This document shows, one piece after another, positions 9,666 through 18,900 of a stretch of 64,000 nucleotides of DNA. Location of the stretch: contig NZ_JACJOF010000015.1 of the NCBI RefSeq assembly GCF_014695395.1, positions 1-64,000 of the forward strand, given 5' to 3'. Each line of letters begins with the position of its first letter. Position 1 is the stretch's first letter. The notes below the pieces were generated by a model. It made no database searches. It was not told where the DNA came from and saw nothing but the letters and a program-made list of their open reading frames with translations. Position numbers and translations under genes: made by a program. The stretch is from Nodosilinea sp. FACHB-131 (GTDB lineage: Bacteria; Cyanobacteriota; Cyanobacteriia; Phormidesmidales; Phormidesmidaceae).

Positions 9666-9705
9666 CCGCCGCAACCTTTTTTTAACCTTTACCGGAGACC
9701 TAACC

Positions 9706-10155
9706 ATGCCTGCTAGCAATGCCCACAACCCCGACCCCTACCAGGGCTATAACTTTTTTGTGGAGTGGAACAGCATTATTCACGCCGGGTTTCGGCAGTG
9801 CTCAGGCCTGAGCGCCTCCCAGGGCTCTGGAGAATATCGCGAGGGCACCGATCCGCCCACCATGCGTAAACTGCCGGGGCTCAACACTTACAGCAACATC
9901 ACCCTGCAGCGCGGCATTACCAACAACAAAGAGCTATGGAGCTGGCGCGAGAACGTCATGAAGGGCAACCCCGATCGCCGCGACATTTCCATTGTCTTAA
10001 TGGATCAAACCGGCCAGGAAAAAATTCGCTGGAATTTGACCAACTGCTGGCCAATCACCTGGACTGCCCCTGACTTTGACGCCACCACCGACGGCGCGGC
10101 GATCGAAACCTTTGAACTGGTCCACGAAGGTATCACCATCGACGACTGGAAGTAA
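9706..10155 (+). CDS. Inner tube protein (Afp1-like, gp19 family)
   Basis: A 149-residue tail-tube protein of the T4 gp19-like family, the hexamer that stacks to form the inner tube. Recognisable elements are NPDPYQGYNFFVEWN at the start, FRQCSGLSASQG, ELWSWRENVMKGNPDRRDISI, and the terminal AIETFELVHEGITI. The start is ATG 9706, 40 bases after the sheath stop, preceded by CCGGAGACC. A longer reading from 9619 would overlap the sheath and adds non-family sequence, so it was rejected. The gene is followed by a pyrimidine-rich 36-base spacer. Confidence 0.94.
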   Translation: MPASNAHNPDPYQGYNFFVEWNSIIHAGFRQCSGLSASQGSGEYREGTDPPTMRKLPGLNTYSNITLQRGITNNKELWSWRENVMKGNPDRRDISIVLMDQTGQEKIRWNLTNCWPITWTAPDFDATTDGAAIETFELVHEGITIDDWK

Positions 10156-10191
10156 CCACCCTCACCCTCTTACTCCCCCACTCCCCCACCC

Positions 10192-10569
10192 ATGCTCTCC
10201 ACCGAATTCCCCTTCACCCTACCCCAGGGCTACCTCGACCCTGACGGCACCCTCCACCGCGAGGGCACCATGCGCCTGGCCACCGCCTACGACGAAATCG
10301 CCCCCCTGCGCGATCCACGGGTGCAGAGCAACCCGGGCTATTTAGTAATTATCTTACTGGCGCGGGTGATTACCCAGCTGGGAGAGCTGTCCTCCCTCAA
10401 CCCCAAGGTGATTGAGGGTTTATTTTCGGCAGACCTGGTGTATCTACAAGACTTTTATCAGCGCATCAATCAGGTGGGGCACCCCCGGCTGCTGGTGAGC
10501 TGTCCCCACTGCCAGGGCGAGTTTGAAGTCGAGCCGGTACCTGCGGGGGAGTTACTCGCTACCCCCTAG
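10192..10569 (+). CDS. Phage tail assembly-type protein
   Basis: A 125-residue protein between the two tube genes, a slot occupied in many eCIS by a small tail-assembly protein. Visible features are an N-terminal FTLPQGYLDPDGTLHREGTMRLAT segment in two parts, a hydrophobic LVIILLARVIT stretch, ADLVYLQDFYQRIN, and a C-terminal CPHCQGEF motif that could bind a metal only in combination with other ligands. Its partner overlaps its 3' end in the -1 frame, an arrangement like tail assembly chaperone pairs of long-tailed phages. The gene ends in ACC CCC TAG. Its function as a chaperone is inference. Confidence 0.75.
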   Translation: MLSTEFPFTLPQGYLDPDGTLHREGTMRLATAYDEIAPLRDPRVQSNPGYLVIILLARVITQLGELSSLNPKVIEGLFSADLVYLQDFYQRINQVGHPRLLVSCPHCQGEFEVEPVPAGELLATP

Positions 10570-10721
10570 CACAGCTGCAGGAGGAGGTAGCGTACATCGC
10601 CTATCACTTTCACTGGTCGCCAGAGCAGATTTTGCAGCTAGAACACCGCGATCGCCAGCAGTGGGTGTCTGAAATTGCCCGCATTAACCAGCAGCGCGAT
10701 GGTCAAAGACCCGCCCGGTAG
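10551..10721 (+). CDS. Small DUF6760-like tail protein overlapping the previous gene in the -1 frame; no canonical start codon
   Basis: An open frame from 10527 (after a TGA at 10524-10526) to TAG 10719-10721 encodes RYPLAQLQEEVAYIAYHFHW, then SPEQILQLEHRDRQQWV, then EIARINQQRDG. I recognise the YP...L.EEVA.IAYHFHW block as that of a small eCIS protein usually found here. No ATG, GTG or TTG occurs in frame before the conserved block. The first near-start is CTG at 10575, inside the block. The frame is -1 relative to the upstream gene, whose last codons are ACC CCC TAG. Slippage of one base on the C5 run would yield a fusion of about 176 residues. Non-standard initiation near GTT 10551, coupling, or a sequence error are alternatives. 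The start given is therefore arbitrary. Confidence 0.6.
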   Translation, partial: VTRYPLAQLQEEVAYIAYHFHWSPEQILQLEHRDRQQWVSEIARINQQRDGQRPAR

Positions 10722-10767
10722 GGCCATCGCCCCACCATCAATCCAGTAGTTTCTGATCGAGACCTCC

Positions 10768-11325
10768 ATGGTGCTAACGCCCCCCGCCAATACCCTATTT
10801 GCTGCCGCCCTAGAGCGATCGGGTCGCCGCCTCGACCCCTACATGGGATACAACTTTGTGGTAGAAATCGGCGGCTTGCTCACGGGCGGGTTTTCTACCG
10901 TGTCGGGGCTAGAGAGCAGTATTCAGCTGCAAGATTATCAAGAGGGCGGGGTGAACGGCTATGCTCACCAGTTTCCCAGCCAGATCACCTATCCCAACCT
11001 GGTGTTGACCCACGGCATCACCGATTTGAACGTGCTCTGGCGGTGGTTTAATGCCGCCGCCGAGGGCGTGGTACTGCGGCTCAACGGCACCGTGATCATG
11101 CTCGACAACCGCCGCCAGCCCATCACCTGGTGGAACTTCAAAGACGCCTATCCCGTGCGCTGGGTAGGGCCGCAGCTCGACGCCAGCAACGCCACCACCG
11201 TAGCGGTTGAACAGCTAGAACTCGTGCACCGGGGCGTGACCAAACCCTCCCTCGCCCTGGCGCTATCTGCCGTTCGGCTAGCGCGGGCGGGCCGAGCAAC
11301 TACGTCGCTCAAACTCAATTCCTAG
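10768..11325 (+). CDS. Second tube protein, probable tube initiator (Afp5-like)
   Basis: A 185-residue gp19-like tube protein. It shares the family layout with the first tube gene: LDPYMGYNFVVEIGG, FSTVSGLESSIQ, LTHGITDLNVLWRWFNAA, then AVEQLELVHRGV. It also carries an extra C-terminal tail of about 30 residues rich in Ala/Arg. In eCIS the second, longer tube paralogue (Afp5) links tube and baseplate. Its position just upstream of the Afp6- and LysM-type baseplate genes agrees with that. The ATG at 10768 lies 46 bases after the small overlapping gene. Confidence 0.88.
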   Translation: MVLTPPANTLFAAALERSGRRLDPYMGYNFVVEIGGLLTGGFSTVSGLESSIQLQDYQEGGVNGYAHQFPSQITYPNLVLTHGITDLNVLWRWFNAAAEGVVLRLNGTVIMLDNRRQPITWWNFKDAYPVRWVGPQLDASNATTVAVEQLELVHRGVTKPSLALALSAVRLARAGRATTSLKLNS

Positions 11326-11336
11326 GGAGACGACGC

Positions 11337-12629
11337 ATGCCGACCCCCCCGCAGCCAACCTGGCAAACCACCCTCAACCCCGGCCTAGTGCAGCGGCTGA
11401 TGCGCCCTGTCACCCAGCCTGGCGTGATTGGTTCTGAGCTTACCGAGCAGATTCAGGCGCGGGCTGAGCGCTGGGCTAATCGCCTGCCGTTGTTGACTAC
11501 CCTGGACCAGCGACACCTACCAGCGGCAGGTACATACCCTCAAACCCCGATCGTCTATGCCCAAGCCCTGCCGCCCGAGGACAACGCCGCTGTCCCCAAG
11601 CAAACGTCTATCTCCCCCGCCGCCAAGACTGATCACCCCATGGTCATTCAGGCCAAGTTTGCCCCTGGGGCTCCGGCTAATCGGGGCGCAAGCATGGCTC
11701 CAGCACCCCAGCCCTTACCAGACTTGCCCCAAGTTCAACCCAGGGCGGTGGCCGGGCTTAGTCGGTTAGATGCTGGGCCCGGTGCCTCTGGTGATCAATC
11801 TCCAAGGTTGAATGCTGGGTGGCCTGATCTAGCAGTGCAGTCGGTCAGGTCAGTCGGGGAGGTGCAGCCTACCCCGGTCCCATTATCTACTCCGTTCTCA
11901 GGGGCAGCGATCGGGCCGCCGCCCCTGCCATCCCCGCTGGGGCAGATGCTACCCATTGTCACCGCCAACTCCATCGTCAGGCCATCGGAGCGGGCTGATT
12001 TGCGGGTGACTTCGCCATTCCTGCTAGGGGAATCACAAGATTTGTCAATTTCCGCCGAAGGGCCACTAGCGATTTCGCCAACGCAACAGCGTTCGCATCA
12101 GGAGCGGTCCTTAACCGATCATGCCAGCGCTTTGTCCGCCCGATCGCAGGCTATCCCAACGGCTAAACTCCCTGGCCCAAAGGCTAAATCCGCTGACCCC
12201 ACAGTCGAGCAGCCCCCGTCCCTACCCAGGGTGCGCAGCTTGGCTCCGAAGACGGACTGGGGGCAGCCCCCACCCCCGGTGCTGGCTCCGCTGGCGGTGG
12301 TATCGCCAATTCAGTCAATGCCTACCGGCTCTTGGGAGATAGCAAACCCTCATGGGGAAGCTCGAACGCTGCCGGGAGGTGGCCCGGTTGGGCCGACCGC
12401 AGGGCCAGAGTCGCCCTTGCCTGGGCCATCCATCGTGCGAGACATTCGTGGCGGATCGCTGGCGGCACCCGCCGCCGTGCCGCCAGTCCCAGCCGTGCTG
12501 CCAGTTCCAACGGTAGTCTCCCATGCCCCGTCCCCGCCCCTGGATGTGGAGGCCCTGGCGGATCAGGTGGAGCGCAAGCTGGCTCGCCGCCTAGCGATCG
12601 AGCGTGAGCGGCGGGGGTGGCGGTCATGA
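11337..12629 (+). CDS. Proline-rich protein in the Afp6 position
   Basis: A 430-residue protein, mostly low complexity and rich in Pro, Ala and Ser, almost certainly disordered for residues about 50-395. Only the ends look structured: an N-terminal NPGLVQRLMRPV segment and a C-terminal helix VEALADQVERKLARRLAIERERRG. C-terminal helices of this type are seen in the small conserved Afp6-like protein that sits between the tube initiator and the LysM protein in eCIS loci. I infer an Afp6-like module with an unusually long disordered extension. A tape-measure role is possible but unsupported. The stop overlaps the next start (ATGA, 12626-12629), so translation is probably coupled. Confidence 0.6.
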   Translation: MPTPPQPTWQTTLNPGLVQRLMRPVTQPGVIGSELTEQIQARAERWANRLPLLTTLDQRHLPAAGTYPQTPIVYAQALPPEDNAAVPKQTSISPAAKTDHPMVIQAKFAPGAPANRGASMAPAPQPLPDLPQVQPRAVAGLSRLDAGPGASGDQSPRLNAGWPDLAVQSVRSVGEVQPTPVPLSTPFSGAAIGPPPLPSPLGQMLPIVTANSIVRPSERADLRVTSPFLLGESQDLSISAEGPLAISPTQQRSHQERSLTDHASALSARSQAIPTAKLPGPKAKSADPTVEQPPSLPRVRSLAPKTDWGQPPPPVLAPLAVVSPIQSMPTGSWEIANPHGEARTLPGGGPVGPTAGPESPLPGPSIVRDIRGGSLAAPAAVPPVPAVLPVPTVVSHAPSPPLDVEALADQVERKLARRLAIERERRGWRS

Positions 12630-13351
12630 AGCTAGAGAAAATGCGGATCTGGCCCGAAACCCAGTACGGCCATTCCCGATTAGCCTCCTTTGAGGTGCTG
12701 TATAACCCCAGCCAAATTCAAATGGTGCAGGTGGGGTGGCAGCGCGGCAGCGGCAACCGTCTGGTGCCAGCCAACGTGCCCACTACCCTAAGCTTTGAGC
12801 TGTTTTTAGACACTAGCCTGCCCGACTCACTGCCCAGCTTTATGGATATGCTCAAGGCCGCGTCCTACCTCAAGGCCATGCCGGGGGCCAGACCCAAAAT
12901 TAGCGTTGCTAAAGACGTGCGCCCCTACATCGAAAAAATTACTGACCTTACCAAGCCCAATGGCACCCTCAGCAAGCGCCCCCGGCCGCCAAGCTGCCAT
13001 TTGCAGTGGGGCAACCTCGCCTTTTTGGGGGTGTTGATGCAGGTGACGACCAGCTACACCCGCTTTTTAGCCGATGGTACCCCCACCCGCGCTACCCTCA
13101 GCTGCGCCTTTGAGGAGTGGAAATCTGCTGAGACCCAGCAAAAGCAGAGCAAGCTGGTCGACGACCCCACTCGGATTGTCAAACGAGGCGAAACCCTCAG
13201 CAGTATTGCCGCTGAGGAATATGGTAACGGGGCGCTTTGGCGAATCATCGCGGCGGCAAACCAAATTACGGATCCGCGCCGCCTCAGGCCGGGGCAGTTG
13301 CTTACCGTACCGCCCCTGCGCCCTAACCGCCTTGGTCAACCCCCAGCATAG
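12626..13351 (+). CDS. LysM-containing baseplate protein (Afp7/gp53-like)
   Basis: A 241-residue protein of the Afp7 type. The N-terminal domain (FEVLYNPSQIQMV, SFELFLDTS, then LQWGNLAFLGVLMQVTTSYTRF) is that of eCIS baseplate hub proteins. The C-terminus is a LysM domain (RGETLSSIAAEEYGNGALW, IAAANQI, RPGQLLTVP), residues about 190-235. LysM here serves assembly of the hub rather than peptidoglycan degradation. ATG 12626 overlaps the preceding TGA. A GTG at 12617 would add three residues. Confidence 0.9.
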   Translation: MKLEKMRIWPETQYGHSRLASFEVLYNPSQIQMVQVGWQRGSGNRLVPANVPTTLSFELFLDTSLPDSLPSFMDMLKAASYLKAMPGARPKISVAKDVRPYIEKITDLTKPNGTLSKRPRPPSCHLQWGNLAFLGVLMQVTTSYTRFLADGTPTRATLSCAFEEWKSAETQQKQSKLVDDPTRIVKRGETLSSIAAEEYGNGALWRIIAAANQITDPRRLRPGQLLTVPPLRPNRLGQPPA

Positions 13352-13356
13352 CCGCC

Positions 13357-14445
13357 ATGAGTTTTACCAGCCGCGCTGAGATCCCCATTCCCACAATTAA
13401 GGTACAAGTGCAACATAGCCTGCGCCAGTTTGAGGCGATCGCTGATTTGCAAACGGTAGTGGTCACCGATGACATCGAAGCGCCCAGCATGTTTGCTCTC
13501 ACCCTGGCTAGTTGGGACACCGAAGCGGGAGAGTTTACCTGGCTGGATGACGAGCTGTTTACAGTGGGGACGGCGATCGACATTCAAATGGGCTACGGCA
13601 GCGACCTGAAGCCGCTGATCTCGGGAGAAATCACCGGGTTGGAGCCCGAGTTTGCCCCCGGCAGCCCGCCTATCCTGACGGTGCGCGGCCACGACCTGCG
13701 CCATCTCCTCATGCACGAACAAAAAACGCGCTCATTCACTCAGATGAAGCTCAGCGATGTGGCTGAGAAGGTCATTCAAGAGGCCGGGCTGAGTGGTAAG
13801 GTGACCCCCACCGCCGATAAGCTGGACTATATTTTGCAGCACAACCAGACGGATATGGAGTTTTTGCAGAGTCAGGCTCGCCGCATTGGCTACGAGTTAG
13901 CGATGGTTGAGAAAACCCTGCACTTTCGCCCCCAGCAGTTTGCCCAGGACAAGGATAAGGACAAGGTGCTCACCCTCAGTCCAAAGTTCGACCACCTGGA
14001 GTTTGCCCCCCGCATGAGCGCCATGGGGCAGGTGAAGCAGGTGGAGGTACGTGGCTGGAACCCCCAGGAGACAGATCGCGATAAACAGCCGATTTTAGGC
14101 AAGGCCGTCGCCAATCGAGACGAAATCGGCAAAATGGGGGGCACCACCAGCGGCCCCATGGCAGCCTTTGCCGGCTCCAGCAACCCGATTGTGACCCAAC
14201 CCGTGACCACCCAAGCCGAGGCTGATCTGTTGGCCAAGGCTCACTTCAACCAGCGATCGCTGAGCTACATCAGCGGCGACGGCTCCTGCAGTGGGCGCGC
14301 TGACCTGCGAGCAGGCAGCTTAGTCGACATTACCGATATTGGCCAGCGATTTAGCGGCCTCTACTACGTGGTCTCCGCCGTTCACACCTACGCCCCTGAG
14401 CAGAGCTACAGCACTCAGTTTTCTGTCCGGAGAAATGCCTTATGA
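13357..14445 (+). CDS. Spike hub protein, gpD/VgrG N-terminal type (Afp8 first half)
   Basis: A 362-residue phage late control gene D-type protein. Typical elements are IDIQMGYGSDLKPLISGEI, then VRGHDLRHLLMHEQKTRSF, ILQHNQTDMEFLQSQARRIGY, and the closing LVDITDIGQRFSGLYYVVSAVHTY. In Afp and PVC this domain is fused with the needle domain in a single protein. Here the needle half is the next gene, whose ATG overlaps this stop by four bases. Together they would form the trimeric central spike on which tube and baseplate are built. Confidence 0.92.
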   Translation: MSFTSRAEIPIPTIKVQVQHSLRQFEAIADLQTVVVTDDIEAPSMFALTLASWDTEAGEFTWLDDELFTVGTAIDIQMGYGSDLKPLISGEITGLEPEFAPGSPPILTVRGHDLRHLLMHEQKTRSFTQMKLSDVAEKVIQEAGLSGKVTPTADKLDYILQHNQTDMEFLQSQARRIGYELAMVEKTLHFRPQQFAQDKDKDKVLTLSPKFDHLEFAPRMSAMGQVKQVEVRGWNPQETDRDKQPILGKAVANRDEIGKMGGTTSGPMAAFAGSSNPIVTQPVTTQAEADLLAKAHFNQRSLSYISGDGSCSGRADLRAGSLVDITDIGQRFSGLYYVVSAVHTYAPEQSYSTQFSVRRNAL

Positions 14446-15104
14446 CCTCTACCCCACTGGCTCAAATTATCGGTACACCCGACCAAGGCGATCGCTTCTT
14501 TGGCGTTACTGTTGGCATTGTCACCAATAACCAAGACCCAAAAGAACTGGGCCGGGTCAAACTCAAATTTCCCTGGCTCAGCGACCTGGATGAAGGGGCC
14601 TGGGCGCGGGTGCTAACCCCCATGGCAGGCCGCAACCCCGACACCAATCAGGCCTATGGCCTCCATTTTCTGCCCGAGGTTGACACCGAGGTCTTGGTTG
14701 CCTTTGAGCAAGGCGACATTGAGTTTCCCTACATTCTGGGGGCCCTGTGGAACGGCAAAGACAAACCCATTAACCTTAACAGCGACGGCAAAAATAACCA
14801 CCGCACCCTTAAATCTCGCAGTGGCCACACCATTCAGTTCGACGACACCAAGGACAATGAAAAAATTGAAATTATCGACGGCAGCGGCAAAAACAGCATT
14901 GTCATCAGCACCAAAGACAATACCGTGACGGTCACGGGCGATGCCGATATTTTGATTCAGTCGAAAAACGGCAAACTTAAGCTCAGCGGCAAGGGCATTG
15001 AGCTTAAATCCGGGGCTGAGATCAAAGTCGAGGCCCAGCAAAATCTGGAGCTGAAAGCAGGACCTCAAATGACGCTTAAAGCCAATTTAATCAATATCAA
15101 TTAA
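14442..15104 (+). CDS. Baseplate protein V / spike needle (Afp8 second half)
   Basis: A 220-residue protein. Residues about 10-110 are a gpV/gp5-type OB fold (RFFGVTVGIVTNNQDPKELGRVKLKFPWL in two parts, then WARVLTPMAGRN, EVDTEVLVAFEQGD). The rest is a triple-stranded beta-helix needle built from short repeats (TVTVTGDADILIQSKNGKLKLSG in two parts, IELKSGAEIKVEAQQN). It is translationally coupled with the gpD half (ATGA overlap at 14442-14445). The needle points into the PAAR-like tip encoded next. Confidence 0.92.
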   Translation: MTSTPLAQIIGTPDQGDRFFGVTVGIVTNNQDPKELGRVKLKFPWLSDLDEGAWARVLTPMAGRNPDTNQAYGLHFLPEVDTEVLVAFEQGDIEFPYILGALWNGKDKPINLNSDGKNNHRTLKSRSGHTIQFDDTKDNEKIEIIDGSGKNSIVISTKDNTVTVTGDADILIQSKNGKLKLSGKGIELKSGAEIKVEAQQNLELKAGPQMTLKANLININ

Positions 15105-15119
15105 TCAGGAGCCTTTCCC

Positions 15120-15548
15120 ATGGGTCAACCCGTAGCCCGTCAGGGCGATCTGGTCATCACGGCCTGTCTGCACCAGGTGCAGGGGCAACCCAACCCCCCC
15201 GGCCCCCCGGTGGTGGCCCCCGTTTCCCACCCCTTCAGCGCCACTCTCGATCAGCAGCTTAGCCAAAAGGTCAAAATTGACGGCAAGTTTGTGGTGCTCC
15301 AGGGCAGCGCCGGGCTGGCTAAGGGGCACGTGGCCTTATCACCACCAGGCACTGTCCCCCCAGCGAGCTTTGTGAAGCCGCCAAACAATCGGGCGGAGGT
15401 GATGCGGGGCAGCGGCACGGTAAAAATTGAGGGCAAGCCGGTGGCCCGCATTGGCGACCCGGTGCAGACCTGTAGCGAGCTGCCGCCGCCCCACGGAACG
15501 ATCGCCCCCGGCCCCGGCACACCCACCCAGGTTTTAGTTGGAGGCTAG
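15120..15548 (+). CDS. PAAR-like spike tip protein (Afp10-like)
   Basis: A 142-residue protein with the PAAR-like layout: an N-terminal PVARQGDLVITACLHQVQG segment, a Pro-rich loop, and a C-terminal repeat of short strands (GSGTVKIEGKPVARIGDPVQTC). Such proteins form the sharp cone on the spike, usually with a bound metal. The His/Cys residues at the two ends (C17-x-H19 and C117, H125) are candidate ligands, which is an inference. It is co-oriented, 15 bp after the needle gene, with ribosome site AGGAG. Confidence 0.85.
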   Translation: MGQPVARQGDLVITACLHQVQGQPNPPGPPVVAPVSHPFSATLDQQLSQKVKIDGKFVVLQGSAGLAKGHVALSPPGTVPPASFVKPPNNRAEVMRGSGTVKIEGKPVARIGDPVQTCSELPPPHGTIAPGPGTPTQVLVGG

Positions 15549-15550
15549 CC

Positions 15551-15934
15551 ATGGACAGCGACTTTTTGGGGGTGGGATGGCAGTTCCCGTTGGCCATAGC
15601 AAACGGGCGGGTGCAGATGACCCGCTACGAGGCGGCGGTGCGCCAGTCCATTGAGATGATTTTGAGCACCGCTCCGGGAGAGCGCCTGATGCGGCCTGAC
15701 TTTGGCTGCGGCATCCATGACCTGGTATTTGCCACCAACGGGGCCGAAACCATCGGCCAAATTGTCAGCGAAGTGCAGCGATCGCTGGTCGAGTGGGAAG
15801 CCCGCATCGACGTGCTGGATGTAGCCGTGCAGCCCAGCGCCGACAACCCCAGCCATCTGCTGATTCAGATCAACTACCAGGTGCGCAACACGACCAACCG
15901 CTTCAACCTGGTCTACCCGTTCTATCTTGAGTAG
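15551..15934 (+). CDS. GPW/gp25-family baseplate wedge protein (Afp9-like)
   Basis: A 127-residue gp25-like protein, which nucleates sheath polymerisation at the baseplate. The family signature is plain: GWQFPLAI, YEAAVRQSIEMILSTAPGERLMRPDFGCG in two parts, then IDVLDVAVQPS and INYQVRNTTNRFNLVYPFYLE. It lies 2 bp after the PAAR-like gene and 5 bp before the large baseplate J gene. Confidence 0.95.
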   Translation: MDSDFLGVGWQFPLAIANGRVQMTRYEAAVRQSIEMILSTAPGERLMRPDFGCGIHDLVFATNGAETIGQIVSEVQRSLVEWEARIDVLDVAVQPSADNPSHLLIQINYQVRNTTNRFNLVYPFYLE

Positions 15935-15939
15935 TCTGC

Positions 15940-18900
15940 ATGGCAACGCCGCCCAAAATTGACCACCGCTCCTACGACGACATTGTCCGCCAGACCACGG
16001 CTTTGGTACAGAAGCATGTGCCCGGCTGGCAGCCCCAGCCGGCCGACCCGGATGCGGGCACGGCGCTGGTGCGGATCTTTGGGCGCATGGCGGCGTTGGT
16101 CAGCGATCGCCTCAACCGCGCCCCCGAAAAAAACTTTCTCGCCTTTCTCGACCTGATTGGCACCCAGCTGCGCCCGCCCCAGCCCGCCCGAGTGCCGCTC
16201 ACCTTTGAGCTGGCGGTGGGCAGCCCGGTGGAGGCTTACGTGCCCGCCCAAACTCAGGTCGCCGCCCTGCTGCCCGACGGCGAGGAAGCCGTGTTTGAAA
16301 CCGAACAGGAGCTAGTAGTAACCACCGCCCAGCTAGTGTCAGCCTTGGTCAGTGAGCCGGGGGGCGATCGCTACCGCGACTGCACCCCCCAGGTGACGGG
16401 ATTGGACGCCAATGCCTTCCCTATGTTTGAGGGCGATCGCCCCGTTGAGCACGCCCTCTATTTTGCCTGTGACCCACTGCTGACGCTTCCCGGGCGCAAA
16501 ACGGTGACAGTGCAGGTGCGATCGCCGGAGGCCGCCGATCTGTCGCACTTCCCTATCACCTGGTCGGTGTGGAACGGGGCCACCTGGCAGCCGGTGCTGG
16601 GCATTGTCGACGGGCTCAGTGTCACCCTAACCGCCGACCAAAAGACAATTCTGATTGGCAAAGGCCGCGCGATCGATACCGACGGCAAGGAGATTGTGCT
16701 GGCCAGCGATCAGGAGCTGACGGCAAGCGACACCGACAAAAACCAGATCGTCGTGCTGGCGATCTCGGCGGCGTCGGCTAAGACGACCACGCCCATTCTC
16801 AAGCGGGTGGTGCCCGCTGGCACGGCCAACACCACAGCGGCCACGACCATTCAGCTGGCTCGGCTGGCGATCGACAGCGAGGGTCGCATTCGGCCAGCCT
16901 TTCAGACCCGACCGGCCGAGGGTGAGACCTGGGAATTCACTCTCACCAAGCAGCTGCCTACCTCCGTCAAACAGACCTTACATGGCCTAGAGGCGGCCTG
17001 GCTAAGAGCCGCTCTGCACACTCCGCTACCCGCCGATCAAACCGCTCTGCCCCAGCTGCTTAGCCTCCACCTCAAGGTGGAAATGAGGCACGATAATTTG
17101 CCGCCTGCCCTGTGCAGCTTCAATACGGCCAGCCTGGATACCAGCAAAGACTTTTTCCCCTTGGGCGAACAACCTCGCTTTAACGACACGGTTTACATCG
17201 CCAGTCAGGAGGTGTTATCTAAGGCCGGGGCGCTGATCACGCTGGCGATCGAGGTCAGCACCCCGCCGCCACTACCCGTCAGCCCGTCGAGCGACCTGGA
17301 GCTGGACTGGGAAGTGTGGACGGGGCTGAGGTGGCAAACGGTCAAACTCGCCGATTTCCAAGACACCACCCAAAACTTTACCGTCCGGGGCGAACTGAGC
17401 TTTCGGCTGCCCAATACTCTGGCCCAGGTCGAGGTGGGGGGCGAAAATAACTACTGGCTGCGGGGGCGCATCGTGCGGGGTAGCTATCGCACTGAGGCCG
17501 CCACCGCCAGCACCTCGCTGCGGAGCCAGGCCGATGCCGGTCAAACCACGCTAGCGGTTCACGACGTTCGCGGTTTCTTTCTCAACGACCCAATTACCGT
17601 TTCCAATGCCGCCCAGTACGAATCCCATAAAGTTGCCGCTGTAGTTCAGGAGAAGCATGAGATCACCCTCAAAACCGCTACCGGTTTGTCGAAAGCGTAT
17701 CCGGCGGGAGCCAGGGTGTTGCTGAATGGGTTTGGCGCCCCCTCCCTCAAATCGCTCACCCTGGGCTACGAATACGCGTCGGCGCTGGTGCCGGCATCGG
17801 CCTGCGTGGCGCAAAACGAGTTTACCGCTGCGGCGCTATCGGCGCTGGCGCTGGCGGACAGGGTCGATGCCGGTCAGCGGGTGCTCAAGCTCACCTCAGT
17901 AGCCTCGCTGGCGGTGCGGGATCAGCGGTTGAGCGCCTACGCCTATTCCCCCACTTGGCAACAGGTGCTGCTAAGGACTGCCACCTCGGCTGAAATCCGT
18001 GATATTTTTGCCGTTGATTTTCAAGCCCAGACCATCACCCTGGTTGAGGATCTGGCGAACAGCTACAACCCTGGCGTTACGGCAGTCATGGTCTGTGCCC
18101 AGCTCACGGCTGAGGTACAACAGGGCAGTCATGTCTTGCCAATCCGCAGCGTGGATGGAGTTTCGGTAGGAATGTCTCTCAGCCTGGTGCCGGTGCTGCC
18201 CCAACCCTCGGTAGTGGCGATCGAAGCAGAAACCGTGGCGGTTGAGGCGATCGATAGCGATCGCCAGCTGCTTATCCTCACCCAGCCGGTGCAGCGTGAC
18301 TACCCTAAACTCTCAACCCTAGTTCCCACCTTTCGTCCGTTTGTGCCCAGCGGCGATCGCCACCCTACTCTCTACCTGGGCTTCGACAGACCTCTAGCTA
18401 ACCGCCTCACCACCCTCTATCTTCAGGTCGAGCCGCCCGCCGTCGGCGATGACATTGACCCCCAGGCCGGAGTCGCGCCAGCCCAACTCACCACAGACTA
18501 TGCCAGCCCTGTAGGCTGGACGCACCTGGGCCTTCACGATCACACTAAAGGCTTTACCGACCGAGGGCTCATTCAGTTTATGGCCCCCGCAGACCTGCAG
18601 CCCCGCACCCGGTTTGGGCAAAGCCGCTACTGGCTGCGGGTGCGCTGGCATGACGGTGTCTTTCCCCTCCGGCCCCAGCTGCGGCGAGTGCTCACCAACA
18701 CCATGTGGGCCAGCCAGACCACCACCCGAGCGGGCGAAATTTTGGGGTCGAGCAGCGGTGAGCCCCACCAAACCTACGTCACGACGCAGTCGCCTGTGCT
18801 GGCCGGGCTGCGGCTGGAGATTCAAGAGGGTAGCCCCCCCGCTGCTGCCGAGCAGGCTGACCTGGAAGCGGCTCTCGGCCCAGGAGCGGTAACGATCGAG

